Positions 56,435 to 64,000 of a stretch of 64,000 nt of DNA are shown here, in pieces (the first letter of the stretch is position 1; the number at the start of each line of letters is the position of its first letter). The position numbers and the translations under genes were made by a program. The stretch is taken from contig JAJKFL010000042.1 of the NCBI GenBank assembly GCA_021186555.1, forward strand, positions 24,179,521 to 24,243,520. The letters run 5' to 3'. Origin of the DNA: Reticulitermes speratus. Its lineage: Eukaryota; Arthropoda; Insecta; Blattodea; Rhinotermitidae. The notes beneath the pieces are model-generated. The model saw only the letters and a list, made by a program, of their open reading frames with translations, was not told the DNA's origin and ran no database searches.

Positions 56435-56689
56435 TGTCACAAGTGTATGTGTTGGTTGTGACTGTACTACTGTAAGAGTAAAAATGATAATGAGGTTCTG
56501 CTGACCATCTGGTAAACTCAAATTGTACACATAATTTTTATTGTCCTTAATTATGCGTCATGTAAATCCACGAAAAAATAAGGCAGATTAGTATCGATTA
56601 CTATTGTTATCGACTAGTATCGACGGCTACTGTGATAACGCTAGTAGCCAAAGTAGTCATAAATGTACTTAGAAATACAAGCGAGAGGC

Positions 56690-56872
56690 CCGTCATTTTT
56701 TTCCGTATTAACCAAATCAATTTTTATCGGCAAATGTTAGAAAATCCCCAACATAAAATTTCACGAAAATAGTTTCATCGGGACCCGAGTTATTCCATGC
56801 AGGCGAGCAGACGGACAGATATGACGACACGAATGGTCGCTTTTCACAACTTTGCGAATGCACCTAAAAATT
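56690..56872 (-). repeat. Interspersed repeat R1, copy 4
   Basis: The reverse complement gives GGTGCATTCGCAAAGTTGTG, AAAAGCGACCATTCGTGTCG, TCATATCTGTCCGTCTGC and AATAACTCGGGTCCCGATG, in family order. Confidence 0.7.
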
Positions 56873-56993
56873 CAGTACTTTCTCACGTAAATGACGTTGG
56901 TTATGTGTTACAAAGAGACAACTATCAGCGCCATATAGGGAAAGGTCAGTAACCTTTATGGAAATAATGCTATCCTGTAATATTAAAGCAGTT

Positions 56994-57318
56994 AGTGTAT
57001 ACTGTGGGGCACGCCGTCGCGCAGTTGGTTGAGGCACTGCGCTAAAAGCCGGAAGGTCGCGGGCTCGATGCCGATGGAGTCATTGGAATTTTTCATTGAC
57101 TTAATCCTTATGGCCACACTATGGCCCTGGGGTCGACTCAGCCTGTACCAGCAATGAGTACTAGGAATACTTCCTGGAAGTAAAGGCGGCCGGTGCGTAG
57201 GACTGACAACCTTACCACCTTCGTGTGCCGATTGTCTGGAAATCTGGGAGCCTAAGCCTCCTGGAACCCAACAGACCTGTCCAGGCCTGTATAGGGATAG
57301 CTAAAAAAGTGTATACTG
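56994..57318 (+). mobile_element. tRNA-derived SINE, family C, with target duplication
   Basis: The 11-bp direct repeat AGTGTATACTG at 56994-57004 and 57308-57318 fixes the SINE at 57005-57307. The head GCCGTCGCGCAGTTGGTTGA has a mutated B box (GGCTCGATGCC). The body shares GGTAAAGGCGGCCGG-type blocks with 15297-15590, and it ends ATAGCTAAAAAA. The right target duplication is also the first ten bases of the 59-bp tandem array plus one. Confidence 0.9.
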
Positions 57319-57718
57319 CAGTAGGCAGTGTGATTTAATGAGTTAAAGTATAACAACATATCGCACAGTGTATACTGCAGTAGGCAGTGTGATTTAATGA
57401 GTTAAAGTATAACAACATATCGCACAGTGTATACTCCAGTAGGCAGTGTGATTTAATGAGTTAAAGTATAACAACATATCGCACAGTGTATACAGTAGGC
57501 AGTGTGATTTAATGAGTTAAAGTATAACAACATATCGCACAGTGTATACTGCAGTAGGCAGTGTGATTTAATGAGTTACAATATAACAACATATCCCACA
57601 GTGTATACTGCAGTAGGCAGTGTGATTTAATGAGTTACAATATAACAACATATCCCACAGTGTATACTGCAGTAGGCAGTGTGATTTAATGAGTTACAAT
57701 ATAACAACATATCCCACA
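57309..57718 (+). repeat. 59-bp tandem repeat, seven copies
   Basis: Unit GTGTATACTGCAGTAGGCAG...ACATATCGCACA. Copies start at 57309, 57368, 57427, 57486, 57542, 57601 and 57660. The fourth has a 3-base deletion (56 bp). Copies 1-4 share GTTAAAGTATAAC...ATCGCACA; copies 5-7 share GTTACAATATAAC...ATCCCACA, so the array falls into two sub-blocks. Confidence 0.97.
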
Positions 57719-60700
57719 GTGTCATCTTCGACCGCTTACAGGAAAAGAAAGTTTAACTTTCAAACAAACGTAGATCAATCATAAATACTGATACGCATAT
57801 GCAGCTACAATTTATCTCTTTGTCGATTAAGGGGTTGGTTAATCATGAAAGAAAAGGTCGTGGCGTATTTAAGGTATTAAACATAATTTACAAGGCCCTG
57901 TCAGGACAGTCGGTTTGGGGGCTGACATTCTAAACATAATCTATCGAATGGGGAACGTCGCGATTTTCCTCAAACAATTACGAATTCGGCCGAAATATAT
58001 ATTCGTGTAACGTGTACTATGATGTAGGCTAATATAAGCACAAGTACTGCATAAGTTGTAATGATAAACCAGTGATGAAACAAAGGGTAATAAACCAACT
58101 AGAATCTTAATGTTTTCCAATTTCAGTTTTGCATTTTTTTGGATTTTTTTTTTAAAAAACCAACTGGAATTTCTTCGTGTGGTTCAAGCGTGCTTTAAGT
58201 TGCCCCTGAGAAGTTATTATTATTTACCTTCCGCATATCGATATAGCCTAAATACAATAATTATTGTTTAAAGTAACATCACCCTTACATTGGAATTCCC
58301 AAGGAGACAGTCTGCTGTAACAGAGAGCAAATACAAGACAAAGAAAATGCACCATGCCACGCCTCAAGAGATGAGTGGAATAGGAAGTTTTCTTCATACT
58401 TATAACTTGCTTAATGGAACATTTTTCTGCATATAATTATTAGCAGTATAAGCTTGACCTGCTCAGGATAGGGAAAGGCAAATATCCCTATGACCGTGCC
58501 TCATATAACAATACAGTTTCCTCAGTAATGATGTACTGCGTGTGCGAACCAAGAATTTACATAAAGGAAACGGCTATACGGTGCTTGTAAATTATTGTGG
58601 ATTTATATTTGAGAAAGAAATATACAGAGCAACTAAAAACCGTTATGCATTGCTTCAGCTCTGAATCTGAAGTATTATTATGTTGTGTTTGAAACTAAGT
58701 GTCATAAAAGAGGCCCTACTGGTATAGAATCCAATTAGATATAAAGGCACTAGATATAATAAAGTATCTTCTATGCATTTAAGAAAATGAATGTCTTAGA
58801 ACTCGATACAGCTCTGTAAGCACCAAAAATAAATAAATATATAACCTTAAATTTTGAAACGGAGTGTTAGAGGGTAAGTTCTTCATTTGGAAAAAGAGAT
58901 CTTACAATTCTTTCAGAATAAAAGCTTCTAGGAAACAATATATATGTAGTAAATGCAAATCCTTCCAGTTGTTTCCTAGTTCGATGGTGAATAATAAAAG
59001 GTACAGTTTATGGCATCAAATTCAGTGTTTCAGTACAGGGTCAACTAACCTTAGAAAAAGAATCAATTCCTTAAATAAAAACATTCAGTCAAAATGTAAC
59101 AACTGCAAGATGGTTTGTGTAGCAGTGACGGGTGTGTGAGCGGTTAGTAGATGCACTGATGTTTGTGTTGGTGGACAAGCGAGTAAACGGATACATTAGC
59201 AAGTACTGCGTAAGAAAAATATGCGTTCATAAATAAACATTTACACACACAGTACGATAATAATCTTAAAAATTAAACTGACCTATATTTAGGAATTCTT
59301 GAAAATATTTCTTTATTTAAGAAGGTAACATAATTAACATCTCGGAGGCAGGTGTTGCATCCAGCATTATGTACTTTTACTGCCTCTCAAAACGCACAAC
59401 GACATACCCAAGAAGTGTCTGAGAACTACAAAAGAAACTTTCTAATCTCAACATGCTGTGCCTTTATTGCAAATGACTTTGATCACTAGTTTATTCGACA
59501 GCTCCTTATAAGAATATTGTACCTTATTTTATTTATTTATTTTTATATTTATGTATTGCGTGCGTCATATTCCATGGGTAACGGGGTTCTTTCATCGAGG
59601 GTAAGGCGGTCTGGGCGTGAAACTGCCATGATTACGAAAGATTCGAACTATATCTCTTCCATTCTTCGCCACATGTCTTCATGTAGTGCACAGCGACAAC
59701 TTTACCTTTACCTCTATTTATTCATTGAGATACCTTCCGGTCTTTACATGAAGCCTTGTCCCCATAACACCAGGGTCATGTGCGGCACAGATTTAATTAA
59801 TATATATATATATATGATTCTACTGTATGATGCAGTCACCCAAATTTTAAACCCGGAAATTCTGTTTCCATATTTCTAGTTTTTGAAGCGTTTACAAAAT
59901 AATGGGTTAGTGGGTAGTACAGTAGTTATGAGCCTGTCCACTCTCAAGTTAGTGTAACCTGAAAATTTTAAATTTTAAACTTTAAATTCAGAAGTATTGA
60001 GTTTATCCTTCCGCAGAAAATGGCTATCCTTACAACTACTACACAGGAAGGCCTAAAATACACATTATCGGATATCAACATACTTTAGTGTTTTGACACG
60101 GACGTTACAACCATAAAATAAACATATTATCACTGATTACACATTTTCTGATAAGTAACTTCGCGGAAGATATAAGACTTGAATACCGTCCCGAAGACCA
60201 GCTCTTCTCACATTTTGCCTAATTTTTCTCAGCCCTCTAGGTGAAAGCTAGATATCAACCACTTCTTCCACAGTCTTTACATCACACAATCATAATGACA
60301 TTCAACCTTATAACCTATTCAGTTCATAAAACGTCGTTCAGTAAGGTGGGAGGAAAAGGTAATGCTTTAAGTACTCCAGACTCAATGAATCAAAATGTAC
60401 TGTAGAGACACCAAATATTAGGCTGATGGTGAGTTTCTGCAAGAAAACAAGAAAGCAAGGAACATACTACTTTGACGAAAATGAATCTCGACTGCAGAGT
60501 GATCAGGACTACCTACTTCGCAGTTACGTCTTACAGTACAAGGTTATGGTAGGCCATAGCGTTTGGTATACTGCGCAAAACCCCAACTTTTTGTGCCTAG
60601 CACGACTCTATTCACCTGTTTAAAATATGAGTCAATAAAATTTTGTGTTGAATTCCTGAAACCAACAAACTTCTCGGAAACTTGATGACAAACACGAAAC

Positions 60701-61056
60701 CAGAACAAACAGTCGCACGTACACACGGCAGCACAACACAATTCTATAACTACAAGCAGGATAACAAGTGACTGTGGTCACTGCGATGTAAGAGCTCTCT
60801 ACACACGATAAAGCTAAACTATGAAATAAAGGAATGTCTATCAAGGAAGCTCAAAGTTACTTATATGTCAAACACATAAAAATGTTACTGGAATCATTGT
60901 GCATTTGTATTTTACATGATAATGAAAATGTGTTCAAGCAGGAAAAATTGCTTTGAAAGGACAGAAATATTAGTAAATATAAAATATTTTACGACAATGG
61001 AGAAATAAAAGCAATCACATCTATGTTGATATTAATTTATTTTATTTTATATTATA
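57719..61056. other. Long non-coding stretch, no gene seen
   Basis: AT-rich. A (TA)n run lies at 59801-59815. Frames at 58864-59139, 59517-59879 and 60426-60868 show no motif, splice context or composition shift. Confidence 0.45.
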
Positions 61057-61098
61057 TTGCAACATGATTCGGCTTTTTTAAGAGCTATCGTCAGACAA
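61057..61098 (-). ncRNA. Solo hammerhead-like motif
   Basis: On the minus strand: stem I UUGU paired with GCAA, core CUGACGA (fits CUGANGA), stem II AGCU...AGCC (three good pairs), GAAU in place of GAAA, stem III C-AU-G, and a GUU triplet before the closing stem. The GAAA change probably inactivates it. Confidence 0.55.
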
Positions 61099-61654
61099 CG
61101 TAAAATGCTTACAGAAAGATGATCACGTAAAATACAATAATTTTTTTCATTTATCTACGTACGTAGTTGATATTTCAACTTTAAAGCGTTATACATTACT
61201 TCTGCCAAAACTATTAACAGGTTCGTCATTTCTAGGGAGTGACCGTGTTATGACCACTTGTTCTGTGTTATGACCAAGTGTTCGCTAACATGTTATACTT
61301 GTTTTGACAAATTGACTTAATTTCTTGTTGTGTTCATTTCATTTATTGACTACACACAATCATTCACTGTATGAATATTCTTGTAGTAGACAGAAGACGT
61401 TGCCCCGCTGGATCGTAGCCATATTTAACCACAAGGACCGCAGTTATTTTTCACCACATTAGGCTTCCTGCCTGGAATATTTCAAACCTTTGTTATCATA
61501 CCAGTGGTTCCTCTTTATGAGCAAACATTATCCCTCTATTTTCAAATTTTTATGACAAAATAGCTTGGCCTAAGTATATACAGAAATATATATTTGCTTA
61601 GTACCTCCTTTTAATTTTTTAAATCCGAAGGTAGACCTACATTATGTTTACGTG
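61099..61654. other. Non-coding stretch, no gene seen
   Basis: Nothing supportable. GTTATGACCA is repeated at 61248 and 61266. Confidence 0.45.
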
Positions 61655-61935
61655 ACGCGAGAATGAGAGAATAAAATTAAAATGGATCTTAAAGAAGCAC
61701 GATTAGATGGCGTGACTGGTTGCACCTGGCTATGGAAAGGAAGAAGTCGCGGTCACTTTTGAGCACAGCAGTGTAATGTGTCCCAAAAAATGCGGGGATT
61801 TTTTTGAATAGCTGAAAAAATTTTATTTTCTCAAGAAGAATTCTGTTCCCATGCCCTAGTTAGTTAGATAGTTAGTTAGGTAGTCAGTTAGTTAGTCAGT
61901 CAGTCAGTTAGTTAGTTAGTTAGTTAGTTAGTTAC
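61655..61935 (+). mobile_element. LINE family A, 3' end with (GTTA)n tail
   Basis: Contains the polyprotein C-terminal remnant (AAAATGGATCTTAAAGAAGC, giving MDLKEARLDGVTG), a ~110-base 3' untranslated part ending TTCTCAAGAAGAATTCTGTT, and a ~80-base GTTA/GTCA tetranucleotide tail (61855-61935). The same untranslated end is seen at 10672-10740 in reverse. Confidence 0.8.
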
Positions 61936-63140
61936 GAATAATAATGTGTGATAAGTGTCCGCATGCCGCTTGTATATTCAACACTGAACGTATAACACAA
62001 ATATGAATGCAAGGCAGATTGCATTGTCGAATTATTTATTTACACATCGCGTGATTCTACAGTGACGCAGTATCGTTATAGTACATTTGGTTCGTGACCG
62101 CCCCTACACTGACCACTCAGCCACAGCATCCCACCAGTGTTTTGTATCATTGTACACAGCACGCAGCAGCTGACAAGGTGCAGCGAAGTTTCTTGCATAA
62201 AAACAGTTTACGTAATGTAGCTAAATAAACCAAAGAGTAACAAACTACCCGCTTGAGGAAAAAATTAGATGCGATGTAATTGTTTCAATAAGGGAAATTT
62301 CCGCAAGATAATATTCTGCGGTGTGAACTTTTTGTACTGGATCATTGGGCAGAGGGGTTTTCATTAAACTCTGAGGGAGTGACCAGGGGTTATTACAAAC
62401 CTGATATTGGAGAACGCCGTAGAAGCAGAGTGCACACTTTGTTTGACAAACGGTAAATTAACTCCACCCACTCAAAACATAGGTACATGAACGCATTGAT
62501 CTAGAAGAAGAGCGCATGTTTATGGTGAAAACACAAATTAGGAAATTGATTTACATGAAGTGTATTACGTTACGAGTAAAAGGGAAATGGGATGAAACAG
62601 AATATGCTAGTGAACTTCCATTTCAGTGGTTTGCAAAATACATGAACACGGACCCGTTGATTGCATGAGAGCAAATATTACACCAAGAAGAACTACGCAT
62701 TAACCTCACATTGCGCCTCTACCATAGTACCAATGTGGGACAGCGTACGTAAGGAAGTTACAAATACAAAATGCACTGACACGAAATTTGTAATTGTAGA
62801 AGTGTATTGAAATAATGCATCAGCGTTTATCGAAATCACCATTTCAACTCTTTCCTATGCATATAACAGGCCTAAGAGGAATTTTAAAAATTTGCTCTGA
62901 TATCTGTCTTAATTTTACCTATAAACCTTGTCACATACTTTGCAAAACACTGATTACTGATCAGTTACAAGTCTAAAAACACGACTTTATCACATTTCTT
63001 CAATAAACATATAGCCCATATCATCTTCACATACACTTTCAATTCCATGGGGGATCATTTTCAGAGCCATCTATTTTTACATTCCTCGCATTATAAGAAC
63101 TTCGTTTTTCTGTGATATGACTTTGTGGCAATAAGCAAAA
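61936..63140. other. Non-coding stretch, no gene seen
   Basis: No supportable coding frame or repeat. Confidence 0.5.
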
Positions 63141-63258
63141 GGACCCAGACCTTTCGAGGCAACGTAGTGTCCTCATTTCAATGGTCGATAGGCCCTACAT
63201 GACGGACATATCAATCCTTGAAGATGAGCACACGACTTTGCCTCGAAACTTCAGGATT
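63141..63258. repeat. Short palindrome with hammerhead-like arms
   Basis: TTTCGAGGCAACGTAGTGTCCTCATTTCAA is mirrored by TTGAAGATGAGCACACGACT / TTGCCTCGAAA. The right arm (+, 63213-63258) has AAUCC closing with GGAUU, UUGAAGA (one core change), a GAG/CUC stem II, GAAA and a UUC triplet. The left arm is more decayed. A 72-codon + frame starting at 63181 overlaps it by chance. Confidence 0.6.
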
Positions 63259-63714
63259 CCTTTACCCGCTGACGCTACGTCATATCACAGAAGAAGGGAA
63301 TTCGCAGCTGCACCGCTGCGAAAACCTCATTTCTCACATTATGATTCAGCGATCACATGGTTTAGTTACGGTTACGAATACACACCCACTGTAAGTTAGA
63401 ATTGGCAATATATATACAAGAATAAAATTGTTACAATTTTAAAACTCATAATATTAAAATTTTAATAATTTCTTTGAAAGCATGACCATGGCCTGAAACA
63501 ATTATATGTGGTCCAAAAACGTAAGATGTGCAAATATAACACTGCAAAATAGAATGATTATGACCGTCTATGAAAAAGAGGGGCTTACGTCAACGTGAAT
63601 ATAAGTAACTGACTCTAGCTGAAGGCGTGCTCTAAATGCATGTTGCTGGACCTCTTATTTCATTGTTACATAGCTACAGATTCTGAAAGAACCAAAAGCA
63701 AATTAATATTTTAA
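63259..63714. other. Non-coding stretch, no gene seen
   Basis: AT-rich, nothing supportable. Confidence 0.5.
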
Positions 63715-63925
63715 TTTTTCATTGACATGATCCTTTCGGTCGCACTATGGCCCTGGGGTCGACTCAGCCTCTAACAGAAATGAGTATCAGGAGTATCTCC
63801 TGGGGGGTAAAGGCGGCCGGTGCGTAGGGCTGACAACCTTACCACCTTCATGTGCCGATTGTCTAGAAATCTGGGAGCCTCAACCTCCTGGAACCCTAAG
63901 GGCCTGTCCAGGCCTGTAATGGGAT
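63715..63925 (+). mobile_element. tRNA-derived SINE, family C, 5'-truncated
   Basis: Starts within the body (TTTTTCATTGACATGATCC) and lacks the tRNA head. The body GGGGTCGACTCAGCCTCTAAC, GGTAAAGGCGGCCGGTGCG and the end GGGATTACTTTACC match the two other family-C copies closely. Confidence 0.88.
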
Positions 63926-64000
63926 TACTTTACCTATTACTAGATGAAATAAGTGGTCAGTTCACGCCCCGACTACTTTGCTACTGAGAAAAGAGCCGTA

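Larger units (their letters stand above)
55713..56490. repeat. Long nested inverted repeat with hammerhead motifs
   Basis: Outer arms of about 210 bases (55713-55923 and 56285-56490) share ACAGTCACAACCAACACA, CACGTRATCAGGCTAC, TTTCAGCTCAAAGAGCCATC and TTTGATAAGAGGAAAA. The central ~360 bases contain further inverted pairs: CAGCAGTACTG versus AGTACTGCTG, and GTATCCACACA versus TGTGTGGATAC at 56007-56050. Each outer arm has an outward-facing hammerhead motif. No clear target duplication is seen. Confidence 0.8.

Noticed and set aside
1..64000. Ribosomal RNA, snRNA, histone or other conserved multigene sequences, and telomeric TTAGG arrays
   Set aside because: Looked for by eye on both strands; none was recognised.

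Overview
This window looks like AT-rich intergenic or intronic DNA from an insect with a large, repeat-laden genome. A polyneopteran (cockroach, termite, stick-insect or orthopteran type) is my inference. It rests on the non-LTR retrotransposon protein fragments, the several tRNA-derived SINE families and the dense mix of decayed transposons. I found no complete, confidently recognisable host gene. Open frames longer than 60 codons are mostly chance frames or transposon remnants.

The best host-gene candidates are two. One is a small + strand locus at 4470-5027: a signal-peptide exon with a consensus donor, a 282-base phase-1 intron, and a GC-rich second exon. The other is a minus-strand internal exon at 49216-49348 bounded by a strong acceptor and a strong donor. 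Neither is recognised by family.

Layout. 1-3.6 kb: decayed LINE and SINE copies. 3.6-4.2 kb: a 20-bp minisatellite with a duplicated ~196-bp block. 4.47-5.03 kb: candidate secreted-protein gene. 6-6.3, 13.9-14.4, 21.1-21.7, 23.0-23.2, 55.7-56.5 and 63.1-63.3 kb: long inverted repeats whose arms carry hammerhead-ribozyme-like motifs. Solo motifs lie at 27.0, 43.1, 48.1 and 61.1 kb. 10.65-12.58 kb: an internally deleted LINE (family A); three more 3' ends of the same family lie at 0.5-1.0, 9.1 and 61.7 kb. 31.8-33.4 kb: a decayed RTE-like LINE (family B). 43.86-45.81 kb: a decayed pogo/Tigger-like DNA transposon with a C-terminal zinc-finger module and many copies of a short GC-rich motif. 51.8-54.0 kb: three different element remnants in a row (LINE C, a LINE 3' tail, a hAT transposase). 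57.3-57.7 kb: seven copies of a 59-bp tandem repeat starting exactly at a SINE insertion.

At least four tRNA-headed SINE families are present: A at 1.1, 23.2, 31.4 and 40.8 kb; B at 6.7 and 41.1 kb; C at 15.3, 57.0 and 63.7 kb; D at 34.0 kb. Several have clean target-site duplications that fix their ends. Two further unclassified repeat families (R1, R2) recur three or four times each, and a third (R3) gives four fragments.

The most interesting signal is the set of hammerhead motifs: CUGANGA, a stem II hairpin, GAAA, a 1-2 bp stem III, a UH cleavage step, and a closing stem I. They are often arranged as outward-facing pairs. This architecture is known from the terminal repeats of Penelope-like retroelements. 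No Penelope-like reverse transcriptase was seen here, so these may be non-autonomous derivatives. All calls come from reading the sequence; no database search or folding program was run.
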